Below are positions 1 through 6,073 of a DNA stretch of 10,199 bases, in pieces. The position numbers were made by a program, and so were the translations under genes. The stretch is from positions 7,119-17,317 of the forward strand of contig WQTY01000005.1 of NCBI GenBank assembly GCA_009786045.1, given 5' to 3'. Numbering within the stretch: the stretch's first letter is position 1; every line of letters starts with the position of its first letter. Origin of the DNA: Pseudomonadota bacterium (lineage in GTDB: Bacteria; Myxococcota_A; Bradymonadia; UBA4248). The notes beneath the pieces are model-generated. The model had not been told where the DNA came from. It did no database searches and saw only the letters and a program-made list of their open reading frames with translations.

Positions 1-94
1 CCCCCTGCGTGCCTCCCCTTTAGGGGAGGTGGTGGCGGGCACCCTCCGGCGCTTTGCGCCACCTCCCTCAGAGAGGGAGGCTTCGACGGAGGGG
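1..94. repeat. Palindromic GC-rich repeat, copy 1 (REP/MITE-like)
   Basis: The stretch contains three nested or adjacent hairpins: CCTCCCCT/AGGGGAGG at 12-29, GGCGC-TTT-GCGCC at 48-60, and CCTCCCTC/GAGGGAGG at 62-80. GGTGGCG at 31-37 can also pair with CGCCACC at 57-63. Its outer parts (1-37 and 83-94) reappear inverted at 547-583 and 531-542, so this is one unit of a dispersed repeat and not a gene. The left end may be cut by the window. Similar GC-rich palindromes are common in intergenic DNA of gut-associated genomes; that comparison is from memory. Confidence 0.75.
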
Positions 95-530
95 TGCGCG
101 TATCGCTTGTGGGTAGAGGACGAAGTCCTTCATTTTGGCCAAAAGTACCGCTTTTTGTGATGGTTTTCTGCCTGCGAAGGCGGGAGAACTCCAGAGCTCA
201 ACAGCTGTCAACATGTTCCCCAACACGCAACGCGCGCGCCCTTTTTTACAAAGCAGGGCAAGCAGAAGATTATGAGCGATGCCGCTGCTTTGCACCATGA
301 AAAAAGTCAATCGATTTTTGCCCCAGCCTGTTGTAGTTTTGTTTGCCATGGGTTTATGTCCGGCCTGCGCCGGAGCGACTGTCGCCAGCGCATACCACCG
401 ACATTAACGGCCTTTTATAGCGTTTTCAGTTTTAATCACGACACAAACAGACTGCGTTTCATCCATTCGCAAGGCAAGACATGTCGCCATAAGCAATAAT
501 TTTTACCCTTCACCCAAAGCGATACGAGAA
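95..530. other. Intergenic stretch, no supported gene
   Basis: About 435 bases lie between the two inverted repeat copies. I see one small hairpin (AGGAC-GAA-GTCCT, 117-129) and the doubtful small ORF described separately at 297-407. Longer open frames exist on both strands but lack a Shine-Dalgarno sequence and have compositions unlike real proteins. The stretch may be the interior of a decayed mobile element or a degraded gene. Confidence 0.5.
297..407 (+). CDS. Doubtful 36-aa signal-peptide-like ORF or gene remnant
   Basis: An ATG opens a 36-codon frame whose product starts MKKVNRFL, runs into a hydrophobic core (VVVLFAMGL), then small residues CPACAGATVASA, and stops at TAA. This has the n-h-c layout of a Sec signal peptide with possible cleavage after an A-x-A, but almost nothing follows the signal. 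There is no clear Shine-Dalgarno sequence upstream. It could be the 5' remnant of a lost exported-protein gene, a very small exported peptide, or chance. I favour remnant or chance. Confidence 0.2.
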   Translation: MKKVNRFLPQPVVVLFAMGLCPACAGATVASAYHRH

Positions 531-583
531 CCCCTCCGTCGGCTTCGCCGCCACCTCCCCTGAAAGGGGAGGCACGCAGGGGG
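531..583. repeat. Palindromic GC-rich repeat, copy 2, inverted
   Basis: This is the reverse-complement counterpart of the repeat at 1-94. The ends CCCCCTGCGTG and CGACGGAGGGG match closely, and the central stem CCTCCCCT-GAA-AGGGGAGG (554-572) corresponds to 12-29. This copy lacks the extra internal hairpins seen at 48-80. The two copies bracket a gene-poor stretch of about 430 bases, like either two separate REP units or the ends of a small non-autonomous element. Confidence 0.75.
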
Positions 584-641
584 TGTGGGGGAACAAGTTC
601 CCCCACATAAGGAAAATACTGTCACGGGGCAGGGAGCCCCG
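584..641. repeat. Perfect 24-bp palindrome plus second GC hairpin upstream of lgt
   Basis: Positions 584-607 form a perfect inverted repeat (TGTGGGGGAAC, AA, GTTCCCCCACA). A second hairpin, CGGGGC-AGGGA-GCCCCG, sits at 625-641, ending 20 bases before the lgt ribosome binding site. Neither is followed by a T tract, so these do not look like ordinary intrinsic terminators. They may be part of the neighbouring repeat element or a structured leader of the lgt transcript. Confidence 0.6.
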
Positions 642-674
642 CAAATAACTTTACTATGACGAGGAGATGATTTC

Positions 675-1739
675 ATGACTGAAACCCTTTTGCAGTCGTT
701 GGCGCAGGTCGTCTGGGACTGGGATCCAACGCTGGTTCGTATAGGCTCCATCGAACTCAGATACTATGGCGTCCTGTTTGCGCTGGCGCTGGCGGTGGGC
801 TACATCACGCTGCGCTGGCGCTATCGCGACGAGAACGAGGACCCCGAAAAGGCCACCAACCTCACCTACGCCCTCATGATTGGCATCGTCTTTGGTGCGC
901 GCCTGGGTCACTGCCTCTTCTATGAGCCAGAGCGCTATCTGGCCAATCCCATCGAGATTTTCAAATTCTGGCAGGGGGGACTGGCAAGCCACGGTGCGGC
1001 CACCGGCCTCATCCTCGTCTGTCTGGTTTACGACTGGTTCTTCCGCCGCACGCCCGCTCGCGTCACACTCGACAGGATGGCGCTCACCATCCCGTTTGCG
1101 ATGATCTGCGTACGCCTGGGCAACTTTTTTAACTCCGAAATCGTCGGCGCACCCGTCGACCCAAATCACCCCCTGGCCTTTATCTTTGTACGCCACGGTC
1201 GCGACGGCATTGACAACATCGCTCGCTATCCATCGCAGCTCTTCGAAGTTGCCATGGGTCTCGTCGCCTTCCTCATCCTCTATGGCGCCTACTTCTACTA
1301 CAAAAAGACCAAAAAAGATCGCCCCCTCGGCCTCCTGTCCTCGCTGATCCTCATCGCCTACTTCTGCATGCGCTTCTTCGTCGAATACTTTAAGGAACGC
1401 CAGGAAGGTGAACTTGAGACAGGCCTCCACATGGGCCAAATCCTCTCCATCCCCTTCGCAACACTCGGATTTATAGGGCTCGCCATGTGCCTCTTTGGCC
1501 CATGGAAGAAGCAAAACGTCCTCCAATTCACCAAACGCTTCCAGCTTCCGGCCCCGGCATCTTCGAATGAAGCCTCTGTCGTCGCCGAAATAGCCAGGCC
1601 CACTGAGGAAGCCAAATCCGAAGTCAAAACCGCCGAAAAGGCCAGGCTTGCCGAAGACGCAAAAGAAGAAGCAAAAACAGCCGAAGAAACCGAGCCCGTT
1701 GAAGAAACAGCCGATTCCGAAGCCAAACACGACGCCTGA
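675..1739 (+). CDS. lgt: Prolipoprotein diacylglyceryl transferase (Lgt), with C-terminal tail
   Basis: Lgt is an inner-membrane enzyme that moves a diacylglyceryl group from phosphatidylglycerol to the lipobox cysteine of prolipoproteins, the first step of lipoprotein maturation. The 354-aa product has several hydrophobic segments and the family landmarks: GGLASHG (101-107), matching the GGMSFHG motif with its essential His; VRLGNFFNSEIVG (146-158), the Lgt signature with its conserved Arg; RYPSQLFE (184-191); RFFVEYFKE (233-241); and MGQILSIP (253-260). The ATG is preceded by GAGGAG at 661-666, eight bases away. The family usually ends near 290 residues. Here about 65 extra residues (291-354), rich in Ala, Glu and Lys, follow the last membrane segment and are probably cytoplasmic and disordered or helical. 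The gene appears to be monocistronic: structured repeats lie upstream and a terminator follows. Confidence 0.95.
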   Translation: MTETLLQSLAQVVWDWDPTLVRIGSIELRYYGVLFALALAVGYITLRWRYRDENEDPEKATNLTYALMIGIVFGARLGHCLFYEPERYLANPIEIFKFWQGGLASHGAATGLILVCLVYDWFFRRTPARVTLDRMALTIPFAMICVRLGNFFNSEIVGAPVDPNHPLAFIFVRHGRDGIDNIARYPSQLFEVAMGLVAFLILYGAYFYYKKTKKDRPLGLLSSLILIAYFCMRFFVEYFKERQEGELETGLHMGQILSIPFATLGFIGLAMCLFGPWKKQNVLQFTKRFQLPAPASSNEASVVAEIARPTEEAKSEVKTAEKARLAEDAKEEAKTAEETEPVEETADSEAKHDA

Positions 1740-1757
1740 GCAGCCGCATTCGTGAAC

Positions 1758-1790
1758 GCGCTCTATTTGCGGGTACGCAAATACGAGCGC
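1758..1790 (+). repeat. Long bulged hairpin downstream of lgt
   Basis: Fourteen base pairs can form: GCGCTC (1758-1763) with GAGCGC (1785-1790), and TATTTGCG (1764-1771) with CGCAAATA (1776-1783). The loop is GGTA and a single C (1784) is bulged on the 3' side. No T tract follows directly. It lies immediately upstream of a second hairpin with the same layout. Confidence 0.7.
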
Positions 1791-1791
1791 G

Positions 1792-1841
1792 GCGCAGGCT
1801 ATCTGGCCCTCAGGGACCAGATACGCCTGCGCACATTTTTT
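1792..1841 (+). terminator. Rho-independent terminator after lgt
   Basis: The stem pairs GCGCAGGC (1792-1799) with GCCTGCGC (1825-1832) and TATCTGG (1800-1806) with CCAGATA (1817-1823), again with one bulged C (1824). It is followed by ACA and then six T (1836-1841). This is a strong intrinsic terminator candidate and closes the lgt transcription unit. Confidence 0.8.
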
Positions 1842-1893
1842 AGGCGGGGCAGCTGCATGTATACCAGTCAACGCATCCGATTTTTAAATAATG

Positions 1894-1963
1894 TTAAACT
1901 TGACCTGAGTTCTGAAAAATGCCAACATGAAGTCAGGTGTTGTTTAACGTTACGAAAAGGAGG
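1894..1963 (+). promoter_or_regulatory. Conserved upstream block of lysin A (also before lysin C)
   Basis: The block reads TAAACTTGAC, then GA, TCTG, AAAATGCCA, AGTC and AGGTGTT in fixed order and nearly fixed spacing, ending in the Shine-Dalgarno sequence. The same string of elements precedes lysin C at 7818-7883. TTGACC (1900-1905) could be a -35 box, with CAACAT (1923-1928) a weak -10 box 17 bases later. The -10 match is poor, and the counterpart before lysin C is worse, so an alternative sigma factor or an activator site is possible. Conservation could also simply reflect recent duplication. Confidence 0.55.
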
Positions 1964-1972
1964 CTTTTTATG
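1955..1972 (+). promoter_or_regulatory. Ribosome binding site fixing the lysin A start
   Basis: AAAAGGAGG (1955-1963) lies six bases before the ATG at 1970. A GTG at 1937 in the same frame would add 11 residues, but it lies inside the conserved upstream block, has no Shine-Dalgarno sequence, and would break the shared MSxxM N-terminus. The ATG at 1970 is therefore chosen. Confidence 0.85.
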
Positions 1973-3052
1973 TCTGAATACATGGAAAAAAAGGACAATT
2001 TAGCGATAGGTGGCTCTCAGCCGGCAGCAGCGAGTTTGCAAGCCGCATCCAGCACCCAAACAGGGCGGGTAACCGCCAGCGTGCTTAACGTACGCACCGG
2101 GCCTGGCACCAATCACTCGGTTGCGACGACGCTCAAGAACGGCGCGACTGTCACCATCACCGGCACCAGCAATGGCTGGCACACCATCAACCTCAACGGT
2201 GCCGTGCGCTATGTCAGCGCACAATACGTTTCCATAACCGGTGGTTCGGCGCCTGCGCAGCAGCCATCGGGCGGCGGTGGCACCACCCAGACGGCGCTGC
2301 TGAGCCAGGCCAAGCTCACAGCCGCCCGGTCGTGGTATGCAGGAAGATACCCCGAAAGCTTCATCAAGGACATTCAGAGGGTGGTTGGCATCGCTCAGAC
2401 AGGCACGTTAAACGACGCAGCCTACGAGGCAATCGCCGTTTGGCAAAAGGGCAAGAGTCTTGTCGTCGATGGTATGTTTGGAAAGGCTTCGGCGGCCAAA
2501 GCCGGCCTTTCCCTCCCCAGCTCATCTTCGGGTTCTGGCGGCGGTAGCACAACCGTCGTGCCCACGGGCACGCCAGGCAAGGGCGGCATTGAGCAGCTTA
2601 CGACAAAACAGGTTGCAGCGCTCCAAAGCGGGCGATCCTCCAGGGTAGTCACCGATCTGGCGACGGGGAAAAAATTCAATGCTTCCTGGGCGGCTTCGCC
2701 GGGTTATCATACCGACTGGACGCCGATGGCCACGGCTGACACCGATGTGTGCAAGAGTCTCCTCAACCGCGGAAGCGGGGTGAACTGGAACAGCACATCT
2801 GCCTGGTCATGGGATGCCCGTATGGGTCACGTCAACATAGACGGGCGTATCATCGCGTGTGGCTTCCATCTTCGCCCCCACGGCTCTCTCATGGGAGGAA
2901 GCCCGGGCGCGCCCCTGAAGAACCAGAGCAATACAAGACCAAGTAGCGGGTGGCCCATTGGCGGGCATATGTGCATGTACTATGGCGACTCCCCTGGCGG
3001 GACGCAAAGCTGTAACACAGCCGCAAAGAATGCCTATAACAACGGTGCCTAA
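1970..3052 (+). CDS. Lysin A: SH3b + PG-binding-like module + novel His/Cys C-terminal domain
   Basis: This 360-aa modular protein is probably peptidoglycan-active. It starts MSEYMEKKDNLAIGG, polar and with no hydrophobic core, so no Sec signal is visible. Residues 33-89 form a bacterial SH3 (SH3b) domain with the typical LNVRTGPGTNHSV motif. After a Gly/Pro linker, residues 108-183 form a PG_binding_1-like module (FIKDIQ, QTGTLNDAAY, AVWQK, VDGMFG) shared with lysins B and C. Residues 205-360 are homologous to the lysin B C-terminus, with GYHTDWTP (245-252), DGRIIACGFH (291-300), PHGSLM (303-308) and GGHMCMYYGD (331-340). No other catalytic domain is present, so this C-terminal region is the likely enzyme. 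Its invariant residues H247, H300, H304, H333 and C335 are candidates for the active site. It recalls a Firmicutes wall-associated domain with a GHFCxHF motif, from memory only. A terminator follows. Confidence 0.85.
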   Translation: MSEYMEKKDNLAIGGSQPAAASLQAASSTQTGRVTASVLNVRTGPGTNHSVATTLKNGATVTITGTSNGWHTINLNGAVRYVSAQYVSITGGSAPAQQPSGGGGTTQTALLSQAKLTAARSWYAGRYPESFIKDIQRVVGIAQTGTLNDAAYEAIAVWQKGKSLVVDGMFGKASAAKAGLSLPSSSSGSGGGSTTVVPTGTPGKGGIEQLTTKQVAALQSGRSSRVVTDLATGKKFNASWAASPGYHTDWTPMATADTDVCKSLLNRGSGVNWNSTSAWSWDARMGHVNIDGRIIACGFHLRPHGSLMGGSPGAPLKNQSNTRPSSGWPIGGHMCMYYGDSPGGTQSCNTAAKNAYNNGA

Positions 3053-3065
3053 ACTCTCATAAGGA

Positions 3066-3085
3066 TGCCGCCAGTCTTGGCGGCA
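3066..3085 (+). other. Small GC hairpin just after lysin A
   Basis: TGCCGCC (3066-3072) pairs with GGCGGCA (3079-3085) around a six-base loop, 14 bases after the lysin A stop. No T tract follows. It may protect the 3' end of the mRNA; the true terminator appears to be the next hairpin. Confidence 0.45.
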
Positions 3086-3107
3086 CCTGAAAGACTTTGT
3101 TTGCCTG

Positions 3108-3140
3108 AGCCCAAAGCGCCATGCGCTTTGGGCTTTGTTG
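3108..3140 (+). terminator. Terminator after lysin A (AGCCCAAAGCGC family)
   Basis: AGCCCAAAGCGC (3108-3119) pairs perfectly with GCGCTTTGGGCT (3123-3134) around a CAT loop and is followed by TTGTTG. The same stem, almost base for base, occurs after lysin B at 5961-5988. Confidence 0.75.
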
Positions 3141-3286
3141 TATTCAGGCATTTGCGATTTTCTTCAAATCGCCCATCTGTGCGGCACATAGCGCGCATTT
3201 GTTTGCCGAAGTAAACCGTGGCGATGCACGCAGCGCCCCTGCGGTGTCGTCAGAGATCATGACTTTCGGCTTGCTTATAAAATCGC
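3141..3286. other. Intergenic stretch between lysin A and lysin B
   Basis: The gap between the two genes is 305 bases in all. Apart from the terminator on its left and the promoter on its right, I see only a 7-bp hairpin (GCGATTT-TCTTC-AAATCGC, 3154-3172) and an AT-rich TATAAAAT at 3275-3282. Open frames here overlap these structures and have no ribosome binding site. Confidence 0.5.
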
Positions 3287-3315
3287 TTGTCAAGCAAAAA
3301 ACATAGTGATAAAAT
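3285..3315 (+). promoter_or_regulatory. Sigma70-type promoter of lysin B with palindrome over the -35 box
   Basis: TTGTCA (3287-3292) and TAAAAT (3310-3315) are separated by exactly 17 bases, a good housekeeping-type promoter about 42 bases before the start codon. The -35 box lies within a short perfect palindrome, GCTTG-T-CAAGC (3285-3295), which could be an operator or coincidence. This promoter does not resemble the conserved block before lysins A and C. Confidence 0.65.
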
Positions 3316-3357
3316 ATTACATGGATTGTTTTTACTTTAACCATAACGGAGGTTTTT

Positions 3358-5931
3358 ATGTCAGAACCTATGGACAGGAACAATAGCCTGGCAAGTCCAC
3401 TTAATGTCAATGCCGCCGCGCCCGTCGTCAAGCCCGACCCGTCAAAGGGCCTCGACCAGGATGAAAAAGTCCTCATGGCGATGAATCTGTATGCCGAGGC
3501 CAGAGGTGAACCGGATCAGGGCAAGTACGCGGTTGCCAACGTCGTGCGGAACCGAACGAATGCGGGGGTAAGAAGCTGGGGCAGTACCTATCGCAGCGTG
3601 ATTTTGGCGCCGAGCCAGTTCTCATGGACCAACAACCTCAGCAGCTCAAACTCGCAAAGTGCGCTTCATGCCAGAGAAGAAAGTGCCTACAATAAATGCT
3701 ACCAAATTGGCACAGAAGTGATGGCAGGGGGCGGCTCTAATCCCGTCGCAGGCGCCGACCACTACTTGACAAAGAATTTAGTCGGCCAGCGCAGCTGGGC
3801 CATGAGCCGCACAGCTGCGGCAGGTTTCGTAGCGGATATTGGCGCTCATTCGTTCTTTGATTTGCAGCAGCCCGACAATGCCCATGCTCTGTCGGCGGAC
3901 GGTGCGTCCAGCACCGCTGTGCAGCCTGGCGCCGCTCAGTCCACTCAGGAGACAGCGCAGCAGACGACGCAGGCAGTCTCCCCCCCCGTTTCGCAGTCTG
4001 GAAGCATCAAGGTTGGCGATGTGGTTCAATTCACGGGCGGCGGGGTTTATACGTCTTCAAACGCCGCTTCACCCGCACACAACCGCAATGCAAGCCGTTG
4101 TAAAGTCACACAAACCCATAATGGGAGACACCCTTACCACCTCGTATCAGAAGACGGGAAAGGCGTTTGGGGTTGGGTTAGCGCCGCTAACGTCACGACG
4201 GAATCCGCCACGGCTGCCGTCCCTGAAGCAACGGCACCGACCACCGCCGCTCCCGAAACAACGGCTCCCGCTCCGAGCACCACGCCAGCAGCATCGGCAT
4301 CGCCGCTTGACACGCTTCTCGCAGCCCATCCAGACGTTAAAACAAATCAAAATCTCATCAACCTGATGTACAGACTGGCAAACAGCAATGATTACAACAC
4401 CGTTGCCAGGTATGCTTCAAACAATTACGGCGTCTCTCTCAATGCGCTTTGCCAGGATCGCAACGGCCTCATTAATCGTAGCGCATCCACAGCTCCGGCG
4501 ACAACGCCCACCACGACGCCAACGACGACACCCACAACCACGCCAGCACAGCCTCAGCAAGGCGGAAGTGCCACAAGATCGTCCCTCGCCTCGTCGTGGG
4601 TAGATTTTGGCACCAAAAAAAGCAGCGCCAGAACAGAAACAATCAGCAAAATTACTATCCACCATATGGCAGGCAATGCTGGCGCAATGAATTGCGCCAA
4701 ATGGCATAGGGATGGTGACAGAGATGCCAGCGCCAATTATTACATCGGATCGGGCGGGGAGATTTGCGGTGGCGTCGAAGAAAATCGCAGAGCGTGGACC
4801 TCAAGCAGCAGCGCCAACGATCAGAAAGCCATCACTTTTGAAGTGGCAAACAACAGCGGGGCGCCGAATTGGACGGTTTCTGATGCAGCCTATAGCGCAA
4901 TGATTTCGCTTTGCCGCGATATCAGCTCGCGTCATGGTATCACCCCACAGTTTGACGGCACTGCCTCGGGATCACTTACCACCCACGACATGTTTGCAGC
5001 CACTGCTTGTCCTGGTCCATACCTCAAAGGACGACTCCAGAGCGGTCAAATCGAAAGGGATATCAAAGGCGGAGGGGGCGAAAGTTCTACACAACAGGAT
5101 ACGACAACGCCGACGACGACACCCACCACAGCGCCAACGACAACGCCTGCTCAGACAACCGTACTGAGTGCAGCTCAACTCACAACGGCGCGTTCATGGT
5201 ACGCAGGGAGATACTCTGCGGATTTCATTAAAGAGATTCAACGTGTTGTAGGCATTGCTCAAACGGGCACACTGGACGATGCAGCCTATCACGCCATTGC
5301 TGCCTGGCAAAAGACCAAGAATATTACCGTCGACGGTCTGTTTGGTACGGGCTCTGCAACCGCAGCCGGCATTACCATTCCCGTGGTATCCTCATTCGAG
5401 CCTGGTCCCGGCGGGGTAGAATTGCTTACGACAAAACAAGTCGCGGCCATTCAAACACGACGAGAACCCAAAGCGATTCTGGATCTGTGGTCGGGGAAAA
5501 CCTTCACAGCCTCTTGGGCGGCTTCGGAGGGTTATCACACTGACTGGACGCCGAACTCCCCGGCGGACACCACGGTTATTAAAAGCATCATTAACTCAAC
5601 GAAAGACGCAGGGGATGAAACCCATTGGAAGAATCCAAATTCATGGCCGTATTTCAGTGCCCGTCCAGGCATTCTCAATCTCAATGGGCGCCTCATAGCG
5701 GTTGGGTATCATCTTTATCCTCATCACAATCTTATGGCAACAAACCCTGGCTCACCTCTCTCCAGCCAGGGAGACAGAAGATATACGGCTGAAGAAGCCA
5801 GAACATGGGGTTCACAGTGGAGTGGAAGGTGGGCCATCGGTGGACATATGTGCATGTATTATGGTGACTCTGGTGGTGGGACGCCAGACTGTAACAATAA
5901 AGCAAGGGATGCGCATAAGACGGGCGTCTAA
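3358..5931 (+). CDS. Lysin B: multi-enzyme peptidoglycan hydrolase (SleB-type, amidase_2, novel C-domain)
   Basis: The ATG follows GGAGG (3348-3352). The 857-aa product starts MSEPMDRNNSLASP with no signal peptide. Residues 33-167 match cell-wall hydrolases of the SleB/CwlJ type (YAEARGE at 45-51 with the expected catalytic Glu; GADHYLTKN, 132-140). Residues 214-280 are an SH3-like domain of phage-lysin type (VGDVVQFTGG, HPYHLV, WGWVSAANV). Residues 313-375 are an unrecognised, probably helical domain. Residues 408-570 are an N-acetylmuramoyl-L-alanine amidase of the amidase_2/PGRP fold, with zinc ligands H435 (ITIHHMAG), H543 (TTHDMF) and C551 (ATACPG). Residues 603-675 are the shared PG-binding-like module. 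Residues 685-857 are the lysin A-type C-terminal domain (GYHTDWTP, LYPHHNLM, GGHMCMYYGDS). Thr/Pro linkers flank the amidase. A run of eight C lies at 3980-3987. It probably cuts glycan and sugar-peptide bonds in one chain. Confidence 0.9.
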   Translation: MSEPMDRNNSLASPLNVNAAAPVVKPDPSKGLDQDEKVLMAMNLYAEARGEPDQGKYAVANVVRNRTNAGVRSWGSTYRSVILAPSQFSWTNNLSSSNSQSALHAREESAYNKCYQIGTEVMAGGGSNPVAGADHYLTKNLVGQRSWAMSRTAAAGFVADIGAHSFFDLQQPDNAHALSADGASSTAVQPGAAQSTQETAQQTTQAVSPPVSQSGSIKVGDVVQFTGGGVYTSSNAASPAHNRNASRCKVTQTHNGRHPYHLVSEDGKGVWGWVSAANVTTESATAAVPEATAPTTAAPETTAPAPSTTPAASASPLDTLLAAHPDVKTNQNLINLMYRLANSNDYNTVARYASNNYGVSLNALCQDRNGLINRSASTAPATTPTTTPTTTPTTTPAQPQQGGSATRSSLASSWVDFGTKKSSARTETISKITIHHMAGNAGAMNCAKWHRDGDRDASANYYIGSGGEICGGVEENRRAWTSSSSANDQKAITFEVANNSGAPNWTVSDAAYSAMISLCRDISSRHGITPQFDGTASGSLTTHDMFAATACPGPYLKGRLQSGQIERDIKGGGGESSTQQDTTTPTTTPTTAPTTTPAQTTVLSAAQLTTARSWYAGRYSADFIKEIQRVVGIAQTGTLDDAAYHAIAAWQKTKNITVDGLFGTGSATAAGITIPVVSSFEPGPGGVELLTTKQVAAIQTRREPKAILDLWSGKTFTASWAASEGYHTDWTPNSPADTTVIKSIINSTKDAGDETHWKNPNSWPYFSARPGILNLNGRLIAVGYHLYPHHNLMATNPGSPLSSQGDRRYTAEEARTWGSQWSGRWAIGGHMCMYYGDSGGGTPDCNNKARDAHKTGV
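4495..4551 (+). repeat. Thr/Pro linker repeat 1 in lysin B
   Basis: This encodes residues 380-398, a (TTTP)n tract of degenerate ACN-ACN-ACN-CCN codons. It separates the helical domain from the amidase and is a typical flexible linker of extracellular wall enzymes. Its near copy lies at 5098-5154. Confidence 0.8.
5098..5154 (+). repeat. Thr/Pro linker repeat 2 in lysin B
   Basis: This encodes residues 581-599, a second (TTTP)n tract between the amidase and the PG-binding-like module. Its similarity to the tract at 4495-4551 makes the pair a likely recombination site for gain or loss of the amidase domain between them. Confidence 0.8.
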
Positions 5932-5960
5932 GGACGCTGGAGACTTCCCTCACTTAAGAA

Positions 5961-5990
5961 AAGCCCAAAGCGCATGCGCTTTGGGCTTTG
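5961..5990 (+). terminator. Terminator after lysin B, perfect 28-bp palindrome
   Basis: Positions 5961-5988 form a perfect palindrome (AAGCCCAAAGCGCA and its complement), followed by TG. The stem is the same as that after lysin A (3108-3134). The T tract is short, so it could be a weak terminator or, being fully symmetric, act on both strands. Confidence 0.65.
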
Positions 5991-6027
5991 CCGTATCATC
6001 AAGCCAGACGCCGTTCTCACCCACAGG

Positions 6028-6042
6028 CGATGCAAAGCATCG
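6028..6042 (+). other. Small hairpin in the leader of the Cys-rich gene
   Basis: CGATGC-AAA-GCATCG lies 15 bases before the ribosome binding site of the 6071 gene. It could modulate translation or be incidental. No clear promoter is visible between 5991 and 6056. Confidence 0.4.
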
Positions 6043-6056
6043 CAGGGTCGCTTCAC

Positions 6057-6073
6057 AAAGGAGGTGACGCATG
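6057..6073 (+). promoter_or_regulatory. Extended, near-perfect Shine-Dalgarno of the Cys-rich gene
   Basis: AAAGGAGGTGA (6057-6067) complements almost the whole 3' tail of 16S rRNA and sits three bases before the ATG at 6071 (six bases from GGAGG). It fixes the start and suggests strong translation once transcribed. Confidence 0.85.

Noticed and set aside
652..657. TACTAT as a -10 box for lgt
   Set aside because: There is no -35 match 16-18 bases upstream, and transcription from it would start at the ribosome binding site.
654..1871. Long minus-strand open frame (405 codons) opposite lgt
   Set aside because: It is the antisense of a clear lgt gene, has a Gly/Phe/Cys-rich composition unlike a real protein, and its upstream side carries no ribosome binding site. 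It runs through the terminator hairpins.
3839..4366. Plus-strand 175-codon frame inside lysin B
   Set aside because: It is an Arg/Pro-rich out-of-frame reading of a region whose main frame has clear domains. It would only matter if slippage at the C run occurred.
4495..5154. CRISPR-like or direct-repeat array suspected from recurrent ACNACNCCN units
   Set aside because: These are in-frame Thr/Pro linker codons without spacers of constant length.
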